A stretch of 51,352 nucleotides of DNA, taken from positions 1 through 51,352 of the forward strand of contig CAYMUB010000001.1 of NCBI GenBank assembly GCA_964393545.1, in the 5' to 3' direction. A program made the position numbers and the translations under genes. The notes beneath the pieces were generated by a model. The model was given only the letters and a program-made list of their open reading frames with translations, was not told the DNA's origin and searched no databases. This DNA is from CAYMUB01 sp964393545. GTDB taxonomy: Bacteria; Patescibacteriota; Microgenomatia; Daviesbacterales; UBA10151. This document shows positions 7,909 through 16,863 of the stretch, piece after piece (the stretch's first letter is position 1; each line of letters starts with the position of its first letter).

Positions 7909-9030
7909 TTTTAAATGGTTCTTAATTAATTCCAAAATTTCTTTCTTGAATTTTTCTTTAGAAAACTTTTCTGCATTTTTCCTTAAAACATTATGATTAA
8001 AGTCTTTGGAGTTGAATTTTTGTAAAACCCCTATTAAAGAAGTAGCATTAACCATGCCAGATCCTCCATACAGTACACCTGTTCTACCCTGTATAACTGT
8101 TTCTAAAAATCCTCCAGAGGCAGGAGCAATAACCGGTGTTCCAGCAGCTTGGGCTTCTATTGAAGTGATGCCAAAGTCTTCATCTTCAGAAGCCACAATT
8201 AAGGCTTTGGCATTGGATAATAACTTTACCCTTTCCTCATCAGACACCCAATTCAAAAATTCTATATTTTTGAACCTCGCGAAGCTTTGGCGAAGTGAGG
8301 CCAACTCTGGTCCAGATCCTGCTACTTTAAGAGATAATCCTAGCTTCCCACAAGCTTCCACAATTACCTCTACTCCCTTTCCTCTTACTAACCTGCTTAA
8401 AACTAAAAAGTATTCTCTCTTTCCTCTTTCCGCTTTCCCCTTTCCGCTAAACTCACTCAAATCCACAGGAGGATAGATTATCACTGAATCCCTTCTATAA
8501 AACTTTTTAATCCTGTTTTGGATATTTTTGGAGTTGGCCACTAAAATATCAGGTCTTTGGGAGACTTCAAAATCATACAGCCTCATAAAATGATTGATAA
8601 TCTCTCCTCCAATTTTAGTCCACCAGTGTTTTTTATAATTAAATGAAGTGACATAACCATATAAAAATCTGGGTGGGGTATGAATATAACTGATGTGCAA
8701 AGTTTCAGGCTTGGTAATAACTGCTTTGGCTAAATGTGTGGCTGAAGATGAGGAAATTACTAAGTCATATTCAGACAAATCAAAGCTTTCAAACATCATT
8801 GGTCCAAAGATTCTAAAAGGTGATAAAAGTGTATTGGCAAAAGGAAATTTTTGAAACCAGGATGGTCTGATATCCCAACTTTTAAATCTTTTACCATTCT
8901 CTCCCATGACATCTAAATTCACATAAGCTGTGTAAACAGGAGCGTCTGGAAAAATCTCATGTAAAACCTCTAAAACTCTCTCTGCTCCTCCGTATTCTCT
9001 TAAATAATCATGTGCTAAAGCAACTTTCAT
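7903..9030 (-). CDS. GT4-family glycosyltransferase
   Basis: The 375-residue GT-B protein opens MKVALAHDYLREYGGAERVLEVL, the usual N-terminal G-G-A-E-R motif, and has the nucleotide-sugar site FLVLSRLVRGKGVEVIVEA and the E-x7-E motif EDEDFGITSIEAQAAGTPVIA near residue 280. It transfers a sugar from an activated donor in the cytoplasm, probably for envelope glycan or O-antigen-like polymer. A low-complexity GKGKAERGKRE stretch just before the donor domain is encoded by short purine repeats (about 8410-8450). Donor and acceptor are unknown. Confidence 0.88.
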   Translation of the reverse strand: MKVALAHDYLREYGGAERVLEVLHEIFPDAPVYTAYVNLDVMGENGKRFKSWDIRPSWFQKFPFANTLLSPFRIFGPMMFESFDLSEYDLVISSSSATHLAKAVITKPETLHISYIHTPPRFLYGYVTSFNYKKHWWTKIGGEIINHFMRLYDFEVSQRPDILVANSKNIQNRIKKFYRRDSVIIYPPVDLSEFSGKGKAERGKREYFLVLSRLVRGKGVEVIVEACGKLGLSLKVAGSGPELASLRQSFARFKNIEFLNWVSDEERVKLLSNAKALIVASEDEDFGITSIEAQAAGTPVIAPASGGFLETVIQGRTGVLYGGSGMVNATSLIGVLQKFNSKDFNHNVLRKNAEKFSKEKFKKEILELIKNHLKS

Positions 9031-9039
9031 GTTTATAAC

Positions 9040-9393
9040 TCACTTTTCTTCTGGAATATACTCACTCAAAACTTCCTTTATTTGATTTTTCAATAAAGGC
9101 AGTAATTGAGTAGCAGTTTCCCAAACTCTTTTGAAATTGATACCAAAGTATTGGTGGATTATCACGTCTCTCATTCCTGCCATTCTTTTCCAAGGGATAT
9201 CAGGATATTTTTTTCTAAAATCCTCAGGAAGGTTTTTGGTTGCTTCACCAATAATTTCCAGTCTTCTGACAACTGAATCTTGTTTTTCAGGGAGCCCATG
9301 GAATGCTTCCTGACTTACCCTTTGTAAATACGTTTCAATTGCTTCTATAGATTCGAGTATATGTTGTAGAAAAATAACAGGATCCTTTTTCAT
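9040..9393 (-). CDS. hepT: HepT-like HEPN RNase toxin
   Basis: The 117-residue all-helical DUF86/HEPN protein carries the Rx4HxY motif as Arg75, His80, Tyr82 (RDVIIHQY). In characterised HepT toxins this is the RNase site, and the Tyr is the residue AMPylated by the partner MntA. Its ATG overlaps the stop of the MNT gene by 4 nt (ATGA), so antitoxin and toxin are coupled, antitoxin first. The toxin role is inferred from the family and pairing. Confidence 0.88.
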   Translation of the reverse strand: MKKDPVIFLQHILESIEAIETYLQRVSQEAFHGLPEKQDSVVRRLEIIGEATKNLPEDFRKKYPDIPWKRMAGMRDVIIHQYFGINFKRVWETATQLLPLLKNQIKEVLSEYIPEEK

Positions 9394-9902
9394 AGAATTG
9401 GGTACTGATTTTTCATAACAGATTCTTTTATTAATGGGTGAATTCCTTCATACTCAACTACATCAACTTCTCTTTTCAATTTTTCTTCAAGATCTTGTTT
9501 TATACCAACTAGATCAAGGAGTGTTGCCTTATCTGGCAAATCAACCAGAATATCAATATCGCTTTTCTTTGTGTTGACACCTTTGACATATGAACCAAAA
9601 AGGGCTGCTCTTTTAGCATGCGCTTGTTTGAGGATTGGTAAAATCATATCCTTTATTTTTTTTAATCTAAGATCATTATTCATGGAATTATTAGATAAAA
9701 CATACTCTACAAGTGGCGGTTTACCTATTTTCTTCAACTTTCCTTGCACAAGCAGTTTGCGTAATTGTTTATGTACTGCTACCCTGCTAATTCTCAGGGA
9801 TTTATGGAGATCATATGCCCTTTGACTCCCATGGTATTGGATCTGTTCAATAATCTGCTCAGAAGTTGATTTGGGTATAATTTTCCTTGGTGTTATGTCC
9901 AT
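9390..9902 (-). CDS. mntA: MNT-type nucleotidyltransferase antitoxin with N-terminal HTH
   Basis: The protein has 170 residues, longer than usual single-domain MntA. Residues 10-70 form a winged-HTH-like domain (SEQIIEQIQYHG, then LRISRVAVHKQLRKLLVQGKLKKIG); residues 85-170 are a minimal nucleotidyltransferase with GSY at 103-105 and D115-I-D117, the GSx10DxD metal and nucleotide site. By analogy it AMPylates HepT. The added DNA-binding domain should let it repress its own promoter, and a perfect inverted repeat lies 8 nt before the start codon. Confidence 0.82.
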   Translation of the reverse strand: MDITPRKIIPKSTSEQIIEQIQYHGSQRAYDLHKSLRISRVAVHKQLRKLLVQGKLKKIGKPPLVEYVLSNNSMNNDLRLKKIKDMILPILKQAHAKRAALFGSYVKGVNTKKSDIDILVDLPDKATLLDLVGIKQDLEEKLKREVDVVEYEGIHPLIKESVMKNQYPIL

Positions 9903-9903
9903 G

Positions 9904-9924
9904 GTTTACAGTTTACAGTAAACT
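9904..9924 (-). promoter_or_regulatory. candidate operator of the HTH-MNT/HepT pair
   Basis: AGTTTAC-A-GTAAACT (9910-9924) is a perfect 15-bp inverted repeat, and its left arm is also the second copy of a GTTTACA direct repeat starting at 9904. It sits in the 27-bp gap just before the antitoxin ATG at 9902, where a bound HTH protein could block the start of transcription or the ribosome. Confidence 0.6.
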
Positions 9925-9929
9925 TTAAT

Positions 9930-10733
9930 CTATGTCAAGCGCTTGGCTACCTCAATAAGCTGCTCAAATAACAACCTAGTTGGTTTGGAATCTGGGGCAG
10001 ATGAGGAACCACAAATTACCATATGGTGAGATTGGTGTAAAAACCAGGAAGCTTTTGGATCTAATTCTTTGACTTTTTTATATATAGGCTCTAAGTCTAC
10101 ATTAGGACCAAAAAATTGAACTGATTTATACTTTGGGTCATACATTAAATATAAGACCCCATCCTGTTCCCTGCAAAATTCCCTATCCACAGTTTCTGAG
10201 GAAACTGCAAATGATTTACCAAATTTTGTCTCAAACTCAACTCTTTTTTCCCAATCAATTACAGACTGCTCTTTTCTTTTTAAGACCTCCAACATCCTAT
10301 CTAAAATTTCCCTGCCTAACTCTACTGATTTTAAAGAATTCTTCTCTGAAGAATCTTTAGTTCTGATAAATGATTGCACTGAAAACTCATCAAAAAGGGA
10401 ATTTGCAGCTTTACCTGTATCTATTAATAAATTCCAGTTAACTAACTTTTCTAAAGCTTTTTGGGTTAAATCTTGGGGTATAAATCCTGATTCTTTTAAG
10501 AATTCATAAACTAAAGATCCGGCACAGGTATTCAAACCCTCCTTATGCTCATCAAATCTCCCTCCACCTGTACCTACAAAAACTCTTTCTTCATTTTCCT
10601 CCCCTGCTTTATCTCTTGAGGCAGAAATGAATTCTACTTTTGCCTCTTTAAATTCAGGGTGATATTTTTTAAACAGCCAGATTGCCAAAATATCATCTAA
10701 ATGCGGATTAATATGAGTTATCAAAGTTTTCAT
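9930..10733 (-). CDS. MYG1/DHH-like predicted phosphoesterase
   Basis: The 267-residue protein begins KTLITHINPHLDDILAIWLF, then has VFVGTGGGRFDEHKE about 35 residues later and ends with a WFLHQSHHMVICG segment. His/Asp clusters in this order recall the MYG1 exonuclease/DHH phosphoesterase group (TH...H.DE, then D..H). The exact family is not certain and substrate is unknown. It lies directly upstream of the HTH-MNT gene, 27 bp apart, and divergent from the membrane protein at 10754. Confidence 0.5.
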   Translation of the reverse strand: MKTLITHINPHLDDILAIWLFKKYHPEFKEAKVEFISASRDKAGEENEERVFVGTGGGRFDEHKEGLNTCAGSLVYEFLKESGFIPQDLTQKALEKLVNWNLLIDTGKAANSLFDEFSVQSFIRTKDSSEKNSLKSVELGREILDRMLEVLKRKEQSVIDWEKRVEFETKFGKSFAVSSETVDREFCREQDGVLYLMYDPKYKSVQFFGPNVDLEPIYKKVKELDPKASWFLHQSHHMVICGSSSAPDSKPTRLLFEQLIEVAKRLT

Positions 10734-10753
10734 GCTATGATGGAAAGTATATC

Positions 10754-11677
10754 ATGGTCATACTTAAAAAACTCCTATTTGCTCCTTTTTTTATTATATC
10801 CTTTGCTTTACTAGTTCATACTTTTAATCCTATCTTAAAATCATATGATTTTATTTTCTCTCTTTCTTTGTCTACTTTAATTCAACTGATAACCTTAGCT
10901 TCTTTTTTTTGTTTAACTAGTTTTCTTTTTGTAATATTTGCTACAATTTCAATGGACTGGAAAGTTGTTATACCAGTTGGAATTTTAGCTGCTTTACTGC
11001 CAATGGTTTTTTTAAATCCTGCTCAAGGGTTAGTGCTGTCTGTTGGAAGTTTGGTGGCTTTTACTATCACCTTTGCTATTTTAGAGAATAAGTTAAAAAG
11101 CTATTTAACATTTGAAACTGCTGCTTTATTTGGTCCATCTATTAGAAGTTTAATTTCATTTTTAGTCTTAGTTTGTGCTTTTATTTATTTTTTATCAGCC
11201 AATCAGTTGATTCAACAATCAGGTTTTGAGATTCCTGATTCCTTACTGGATACTGTATTACAGTTTACTCAACCAAAAACTGATGAACAGGAATCTGCCA
11301 GTTCTCAATTCTCTCTTCCTAAAGAGCAGTTGGATCTGCTTAAAAAAAATCCTGAATTACTAAGGCAATCAGGCTTAGACCCTAGTATCTTAGATTCTTT
11401 GGGTAAACCTCAAAAGGGATTAAAAACTCCCCAAGATCTGTCAAATAGTTTAATTAAAACAGCTGTTAAAGACCAGATTCAAGGTTTTATTAAACCCTAT
11501 ATGACTTTTATCCCAGCAGTTTTAGCTGTCTTATTTTTCTTTACTGTGCAATCCATAACAGCATTTATTAGTCTGCTAATTTATCCCCTGCTTTGGATTA
11601 TCTTTATTGTTTTAGAAAAAAGCGGGTTTATCCAATTTACAACTGAAATGAGACCAGTTAAAAAAATGGTTGTCTAA
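10754..11677 (+). CDS. uncharacterised multi-pass membrane protein
   Basis: This 307-residue protein has about seven hydrophobic segments: five in residues 1-150, then a hydrophilic Q/S/P/L-rich stretch (about residues 170-235) with repeated LLKKNPELLRQSGLDPSIL-type helices, then two more helices in 245-295. I do not recognise a family. A TATGAT lies 12 nt before the ATG. It ends convergently with polA, overlapping by 4 bp. Confidence 0.6.
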   Translation: MVILKKLLFAPFFIISFALLVHTFNPILKSYDFIFSLSLSTLIQLITLASFFCLTSFLFVIFATISMDWKVVIPVGILAALLPMVFLNPAQGLVLSVGSLVAFTITFAILENKLKSYLTFETAALFGPSIRSLISFLVLVCAFIYFLSANQLIQQSGFEIPDSLLDTVLQFTQPKTDEQESASSQFSLPKEQLDLLKKNPELLRQSGLDPSILDSLGKPQKGLKTPQDLSNSLIKTAVKDQIQGFIKPYMTFIPAVLAVLFFFTVQSITAFISLLIYPLLWIIFIVLEKSGFIQFTTEMRPVKKMVV

Positions 11678-13851
11678 AAAGGCTTCATTTCTCCCCAATT
11701 AGGACCAACTTTTAGATCTACAACAATTGGGATAGATAGTTTTAAAGCATTTTCCATTTTTTCTTTCACCATTTTCGCAACTGTGCCAAGGCTTTGCGGG
11801 GTACATTCAAATAAAAGCTCGTCATGAATCTGTAATATGAGGTTACAGGGTTCAACCTGACCGTTATACAGTGCCAACTCTTTATCTATCTCTACCATGG
11901 CTTTTTTAATCATGTCAGCTGCACTACCTTGAACAGGATGATTAACAGCTGCTCTTTCCCCTGCTGACTTTAACATTCTATTTGATACTTGCAGCTCAGG
12001 CATATATCTTTTTCTGCCCCACAGAGTTTCTACATACCCATCTTGATAGGCTTTTTCTAAAGTTTTGCTCATCCATTCCTGAATTTTAGGAAACTGGGCA
12101 AAATATTCAGAAATATAAAGGCTAGCTGTCTCATAATCAACCCCTAGCTGTCTTGAAAGAGCATGAGCTCCTTGACCATAAAGGGTAGCAAAATTCATAG
12201 TTTTACCCACATTTCTTTGCTCTTTGGTAATCTTATCTAAATCAACTTTAAAAATTTTAGAGGCTGTAGCAATATGAATATCCAAACCCTCTAAAAAAGC
12301 CTTTTTTAACCCTGGATCATCTGCCAAGTGAGCCATAATTCTCAGTTCAATCTGTGAGTAATCAGCTCCAAGTAATACTTTCCCTTTGGAAGCAATGAAG
12401 GCTTTCCTAATTTCCCCGCCTGCATCAGCTATGCTGAAAGCATTGCGGGCAGGCTCACCCTTTGTGCCTCTGGTGGGGATATTTTGTAAGTTGGGATCTT
12501 GTGAGGAGAGTCTACCTGTGGCTGCTCCTTCTACATTAAAGGTGGAGTGGATTCTACCATCTTTTCCAACTGATTTAGGTAAAGCATCGATATAAGTAGA
12601 AACTAGTTTAAAAAGCTGTCTATATTCCAAAAACAAAGGGATCATGGGATGAGCTGCTGATAACTCATTTAGAGTTGCTTCATCTGTTGATCTGCCAGTT
12701 TTTGTTTTTCTAATAACAGGTAAATTTAATTCATCAAATAACACAACTTGCAACTGCTTTGGGCTGTTCAGATTAAACTGATGCCCTACTTTAGAGTAAA
12801 TTTCTTTCTCAATATCAGCTAATCTGCTTTTTAGGTCTTTCCCAAGTCTACCTAAAAACCCTAAATCTATTTTTACCCCGGTTTTTGACATTTTATCTAA
12901 AACTGGCTGAACTGCTAAATCTAGCTCAGTAGTATAGGTTACAGGTTTTAGGTTACTGGTTACAGTTTTTTTATTTTCTATACTTTGACCTGGAATTCTA
13001 CTCATCAAACTTTTAAATTCCAGCTCTTCAAATAGTTTAACCACTTTATTACGGTCAAAATCATGCACTACGCAAGCTGGTAAATCCAATCTTATAGGTG
13101 CTTCCAGATCCAGGGTGGCTAATTTTTTACTCATTACAGCTGATTCTGCACCTTCAGCTAGCAGTTTTTGGGTTCTGGGGGGTAAAGTCTTTAGATTTTG
13201 AGGTAAGTATATTTTTTCAATTGTGTCAAACTGATGAATTAATTTAGTAGCAGTTACCTCACCAATCCCTGGTACTCCTGGGATATTATCAGAGTTGTCC
13301 CCTGCCAAAGCTTTATATTCAATTAATTGTTTGGGCATAAAACCAAATCTGACGACAAATTCTTCTATTCCATATAATCCTACATCCTGCAAGGTCTTTT
13401 TAGGCATTAAGACTTTGATATTCTTATCAATCAGCTGCATAATATCTTTATCCCCTGTTACCACAATTACCTCTAAACCCTTTTCTCTTTGTGATTGAAC
13501 AGCCAGAGTCCCTATTAAATCATCTGCTTCATACCCAGACAGCCTAAATTCAGGAATATTAAAGGCTTTGGCTACTTGGTAAACTCTTTCGTATTGTGAG
13601 GATAATCCATCATCTACAGGACCGCGGGTGGCTTTATACTGAGTATAGGCTTGATGCCTAAATGTTGGGCCTTTTTCATCCCAGGTTATAGCTAGAAAAT
13701 CTGGTGACAGCTCTGTCAAAGTTCTAAGCAGCATAGAGGAAAAGCCATAAACTGCATTAATCAACTCTCCTTTTGAAGTAGTAAATGGAGGTGTGGCATG
13801 ATAAGCCCGGTGAAGCAGCGCATTCCCATCAATTAAAACCAAGAGTTTCAT
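11674..13851 (-). CDS. polA: DNA polymerase I without 3'-5' exonuclease domain
   Basis: The protein has 725 residues, against about 830 (Taq) to 928 (E. coli). Residues 1 to about 285 are the 5' nuclease (GNALLHRAYHA, DDLIGTLA, GDKDIMQL, GDNSDNIPGVPGIG). The polymerase domain follows after only about 25 residues: motif A GADYSQIELR, motif B RNVGKTMNFATLYG (Phe at the ddNTP-discrimination site), motif C QIHDEL near residue 675. The intervening proofreading domain is missing altogether, not merely inactivated. The enzyme would do nick translation and Okazaki-fragment maturation without editing. A TACAAT 6 nt before the ATG indicates a leaderless mRNA. Confidence 0.95.
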   Translation of the reverse strand: MKLLVLIDGNALLHRAYHATPPFTTSKGELINAVYGFSSMLLRTLTELSPDFLAITWDEKGPTFRHQAYTQYKATRGPVDDGLSSQYERVYQVAKAFNIPEFRLSGYEADDLIGTLAVQSQREKGLEVIVVTGDKDIMQLIDKNIKVLMPKKTLQDVGLYGIEEFVVRFGFMPKQLIEYKALAGDNSDNIPGVPGIGEVTATKLIHQFDTIEKIYLPQNLKTLPPRTQKLLAEGAESAVMSKKLATLDLEAPIRLDLPACVVHDFDRNKVVKLFEELEFKSLMSRIPGQSIENKKTVTSNLKPVTYTTELDLAVQPVLDKMSKTGVKIDLGFLGRLGKDLKSRLADIEKEIYSKVGHQFNLNSPKQLQVVLFDELNLPVIRKTKTGRSTDEATLNELSAAHPMIPLFLEYRQLFKLVSTYIDALPKSVGKDGRIHSTFNVEGAATGRLSSQDPNLQNIPTRGTKGEPARNAFSIADAGGEIRKAFIASKGKVLLGADYSQIELRIMAHLADDPGLKKAFLEGLDIHIATASKIFKVDLDKITKEQRNVGKTMNFATLYGQGAHALSRQLGVDYETASLYISEYFAQFPKIQEWMSKTLEKAYQDGYVETLWGRKRYMPELQVSNRMLKSAGERAAVNHPVQGSAADMIKKAMVEIDKELALYNGQVEPCNLILQIHDELLFECTPQSLGTVAKMVKEKMENALKLSIPIVVDLKVGPNWGEMKPF
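12936..12966. repeat. GGTTACAGG-type short repeat in polA linker
   Basis: AGGTTACAGGTTT (12936-12948) followed by AGGTTACTGGTTACAG encodes the linker between the 5' nuclease and the polymerase domain. The same 13-mer occurs in trxB (42380-42392) and a 10-nt version in polA at 11840-11849, which suggests a family of short sequence repeats tolerated in loops. Confidence 0.4.
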
Positions 13852-13857
13852 TCACAA

Positions 13858-13863
13858 ATTGTA
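13858..13863 (-). promoter_or_regulatory. -10 element TACAAT of polA
   Basis: On the minus strand TACAAT is followed by 6 nt and the polA ATG at 13851, a leaderless arrangement. Confidence 0.5.
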
Positions 13864-13877
13864 TCATTATCAAACTG

Positions 13878-15143
13878 TTATACCAATGTATACCTGGAAG
13901 CTTGAGGATTATCCCTGATTTTAGCGATTTTCCCAACTACAGATTCTGCCTCTGTTAAAAACGATATATGAAAGGCCTGTGGAAAATCCAAAATTGTAAA
14001 CTGATTAGTTGCTGGATTATTTCTTAAATCCTCAATTATTCTAGAACTTTTAGTGATCTGGTCATTTCTGCCGGTTGCCACAATAATCTTTCCACTCTCC
14101 TTAACTCTTACTCCTCCCCAGGAATTAATCTTTTTGCCTACCTTATTAAATAGAGAAGAAAAGAAAATTTTATCTCTTAACTTTTTGTGTATATCATCAA
14201 TTGGTAGTTTTTTAGCGTAAGCTACAACAGTATCATGAATTCCCCTATTATTTTTAATAACTCCTGCAAACTCATGTAAAATCCCTTTTATAACAGCTAC
14301 TTTTGATTGTTCTACAGATCCCCCAGGAGCTATTATCACCGCATTAGTAACCCTTTGCTGAAATTGTGGATCTTGCAAAACCTCCTGTACTACTCCTCCC
14401 CCTGTTGAGTATCCCCATAGTTCAAAGTCTCCTTCTTTTCCTACTAAAGCTTCTATTGCTTGCTTGAAGTATGTTGTATGCGGTTCAAAGTTTGGCGATT
14501 CTAGAGAGGCTTGAGCAAAAGCATCTGTTGTTTTGCCCATAAATGACTCCGGATAACCTGCGGTGATAACTTTTCTTCCCTGTAGCGCTGCTTCTCTTAC
14601 CAAGGGTCTTACCCCATTTAAGTCTCCTGAAAGAGCCGGGATTAAAAAAATAGGGGGTTTTGACAAAGCTTCTTTCTTTCCTGGTAATTCCACTACTACA
14701 TATTGTGACTCCTGTACTCCCAGTGATGCCATCTCTACTTGCAGTCTGCCCTGGTTCAAAAACCCTCTATCAAATGCATCAAGATCATGCTTAATAACAT
14801 TAATTTCAGAGATAGCTCTACCTACTCTACCTCTTTTAAGCCCTTTTAAAAGATTTGCCCTTTCTATTCTGGTAGACAATGACCTTTCCACACCTCCTAT
14901 TGATCTCCTGTCTGTTGCTTGTCCTAAAAAATGAAAGAGGTTAAACCAATTGTCTGCAGCAGTTGCGTATTCTTTTACAGGATCTACTTTCTCTTGAACC
15001 GGCTGTTGTACTTTTATTCCTGCTGTTACTATAGCTGGTCCTGAATAAGAATTTTTTAAAAAATCCCAGCGCCCTTCACTTCTATCAGGGGTTTTATTTT
15101 GGTTAGCAGAAACTTCAGAACTACCATCTCTATCTTCAGCCAT
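13878..15143 (-). CDS. alpha/beta-hydrolase fold protein
   Basis: The 421-residue protein has a nucleophile elbow GYSTGG near residue 245 (WGYSTGGGVVQEV), a preceding FLIPALSGDLNGVRPLVREA segment for the oxyanion strand, and a late IIVATGRNDQITKSS strand for the acid. A candidate catalytic His is in FPQAFHISFLTE near residue 390. The first 140 residues are hydrophilic and not recognised. No signal peptide is seen, so it is probably cytoplasmic. Substrate is unknown. A TATGAT lies 7 nt before the ATG (leaderless). Confidence 0.72.
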   Translation of the reverse strand: MAEDRDGSSEVSANQNKTPDRSEGRWDFLKNSYSGPAIVTAGIKVQQPVQEKVDPVKEYATAADNWFNLFHFLGQATDRRSIGGVERSLSTRIERANLLKGLKRGRVGRAISEINVIKHDLDAFDRGFLNQGRLQVEMASLGVQESQYVVVELPGKKEALSKPPIFLIPALSGDLNGVRPLVREAALQGRKVITAGYPESFMGKTTDAFAQASLESPNFEPHTTYFKQAIEALVGKEGDFELWGYSTGGGVVQEVLQDPQFQQRVTNAVIIAPGGSVEQSKVAVIKGILHEFAGVIKNNRGIHDTVVAYAKKLPIDDIHKKLRDKIFFSSLFNKVGKKINSWGGVRVKESGKIIVATGRNDQITKSSRIIEDLRNNPATNQFTILDFPQAFHISFLTEAESVVGKIAKIRDNPQASRYTLV

Positions 15144-15161
15144 ATTTTATATCATAACTGA

Positions 15162-15569
15162 TTACGAACGCAAAATAGTCAGAAAATTAGTTGGGGTGAC
15201 AATTGGAATGCCTTTGAATTCTTTTAGAGGTAACAGATGCTTACTATCCCCTGTTACAATATAATCTACTTGCCCCTCTAAGGCTGTTGCCAAGATTTTA
15301 TTATCTGGTAAATATTCAATAACTCTAATCTTACTCCTAGGAATTACTATCTGGCTGATAGAGGTGATTGCTTTAAGCAATTTTCTTATTTCTGCCTCTG
15401 GACGGTGAAATTTTTTAACTAAATTTTTCTTTACTTCCCCTATTAAGTCTGGCGAAATTGTTATCTTAATTTCTCCACTTGAGGCCATAAAAAGAATTTC
15501 TTCCGGCTTTCCATCAAAAAGTAGCGCTGAAATGAAAATATTAGAGTCTAAACAAACCTTAATCACCAT
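15162..15569 (-). CDS. PIN-domain RNase toxin
   Basis: From the ATG at 15569 the protein is about 135 residues and opens MVIKVCLDSNIFISALLF, the PIN strand-helix with the first acidic residue (D). EAEIRKLLKAI, ILATALEGQVDYIVTGDSKHLL (second and third acidic sites, 'Vd.iVTgD') and a C-terminal GIPIVTPTNFL strand match the PIN_3 toxin family. The longer frame from 15608 adds 13 unrelated residues. The chosen ATG overlaps the antitoxin stop by 11 nt, supporting coupling. It probably cuts RNA when freed from the antitoxin. Confidence 0.85.
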   Translation of the reverse strand: MVIKVCLDSNIFISALLFDGKPEEILFMASSGEIKITISPDLIGEVKKNLVKKFHRPEAEIRKLLKAITSISQIVIPRSKIRVIEYLPDNKILATALEGQVDYIVTGDSKHLLPLKEFKGIPIVTPTNFLTILRS

Positions 15570-15804
15570 GAATATAATCGTATAAGTCTTGTTCTGTTTT
15601 AAGACCAAATTCTTTTCTTATCTCTTCCCCTTTTTCTCGAAGGTCAACCCAATCTCTTTTGAATCTCCACTGACTGTACCAACTTAAAGCTTCCTTGATA
15701 AACTCAGTTTTACTTTTACGCTCCAGTTTAGCCCACTTATTAAGCTGAGCTAAAATATCCTGAGGCAGAGATATAGAAACAACAGCAGTGTTACGTCTTA
15801 TCAT
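15559..15804 (-). CDS. ribbon-helix-helix antitoxin of the PIN pair
   Basis: This 81-residue protein starts with an RHH/CopG pattern, NTAVVSISLPQDILAQLNKWAKLERKSKTEFIKEAL, one strand and two helices that dimerise to bind DNA. The C-terminal half (RKEFGLKTEQDLYDYIHGD) would wrap the toxin. It is the first gene of the pair and probably autorepresses. Confidence 0.85.
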   Translation of the reverse strand: MIRRNTAVVSISLPQDILAQLNKWAKLERKSKTEFIKEALSWYSQWRFKRDWVDLREKGEEIRKEFGLKTEQDLYDYIHGD

Positions 15805-15846
15805 TGTATTACCAGTATTACACTAATCACCTTTTTTGTCAATTAT

Positions 15847-16857
15847 CTAAAACAAAGTTTTGGCAAAGTCTAGATACTCAGGATAACCATTTTTTTCCAT
15901 AAAATACCACCACTCTACTCCCCAAAGATAAGCCTCATCAAAACCTGTTTTTTGAGCAAAATTAATATGATCCTTAAAACTTTCCAGAGAAAATAGTTGA
16001 TTTTGCTTTAAAGGAGAGTTTTGTGAGGAATCACTGCCAGACAACCACGGCTCTGTTTGAAGCTCAGAGATAATAATTCTTTTATCCTGGGTTAATCTTT
16101 TAATAATACTTGCTTTCAAATTGTACATGGCAGGTGTAAAAGGATAGTTGGTATATATCCCCAGATTGGGATTATAGGCAGTTCGATAAACTGAAACTCC
16201 CAAAATGTCTGATGAAGATATAGAATCAATCCAGCTCCCCCATTCACCACTATCCGTAATTATAATGGGCTTTTTTTTATCCAGATTTTTTACCAGCTGC
16301 ACTTCCTTTAGTAAAAAATCTTTATCTGCAATCTCACATTCCCCAAACCAATTAACAAATGGTTCATTTTCTACCTGATAAGCCCGCACAGATCTATTAT
16401 TTTTATACCTTTCAACTACATTTTGAACAAATTCTAAAGTTTTTTGCTGTCTTTGCTCAGTAGTTATACTCCTTGCCCATTTTGGAATATGACATTCTGG
16501 CCAACGGGGTTGTCTCTGACCCACCACCAATATTACTCTAGCCTCTCTTTTGACTGCCTCATTTAACATAAAGTCAGTTTCTGAAAAGTCATATTTATCC
16601 ATCTCTGGTTGCAGTACATCCCAGTAACTGGGCAATCTTAAATTTTTTACTTTAAGTTCATCCAGGATTTGCAAATAAGTTTTTTGCCAGTCTAACTTTA
16701 GATAAGTAGCGTAATTAGGTGTAAAAGTAACCCCATATTTAACTGCACCTGAATATAAAAAGGCTTTTTCAAAAATTGAAGTTGATAGAAAAATCAATAT
16801 AAAAACAACCACTGGAACAATCAAGAGATATATTAGAATTTTGAGCAGTACATGCAT
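15847..16857 (-). CDS. membrane-anchored glycosidase-like TIM barrel protein
   Basis: The 336-residue protein has an N-terminal transmembrane helix (about residues 5-28) and then a clan GH-A-like barrel: LRLPSYWDVLQPE near residue 75, the acid/base candidate in YQVENEPFVNW near residue 165, and the nucleophile candidate in IISELQTEPW near residue 265, on strands 4 and 7 as expected. It should face outside and cleave or remodel a glycan; the GH family is not clear. It shares a 25-bp divergent promoter gap with the glycosyltransferase at 16883. Confidence 0.68.
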   Translation of the reverse strand: MHVLLKILIYLLIVPVVVFILIFLSTSIFEKAFLYSGAVKYGVTFTPNYATYLKLDWQKTYLQILDELKVKNLRLPSYWDVLQPEMDKYDFSETDFMLNEAVKREARVILVVGQRQPRWPECHIPKWARSITTEQRQQKTLEFVQNVVERYKNNRSVRAYQVENEPFVNWFGECEIADKDFLLKEVQLVKNLDKKKPIIITDSGEWGSWIDSISSSDILGVSVYRTAYNPNLGIYTNYPFTPAMYNLKASIIKRLTQDKRIIISELQTEPWLSGSDSSQNSPLKQNQLFSLESFKDHINFAQKTGFDEAYLWGVEWWYFMEKNGYPEYLDFAKTLF

Positions 16858-16863
16858 ATCATC

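Noticed and set aside
8275..8300. GCGAAG-containing near-palindrome inside the GT4 gene
   Set aside because: The protein region has the normal length for GT4 enzymes, so there is no sign of an insertion.
9936..9945. CAAGCGCTTG palindrome
   Set aside because: It is within the last codons of the upstream gene and not linked to a promoter; ten bases can arise by chance.
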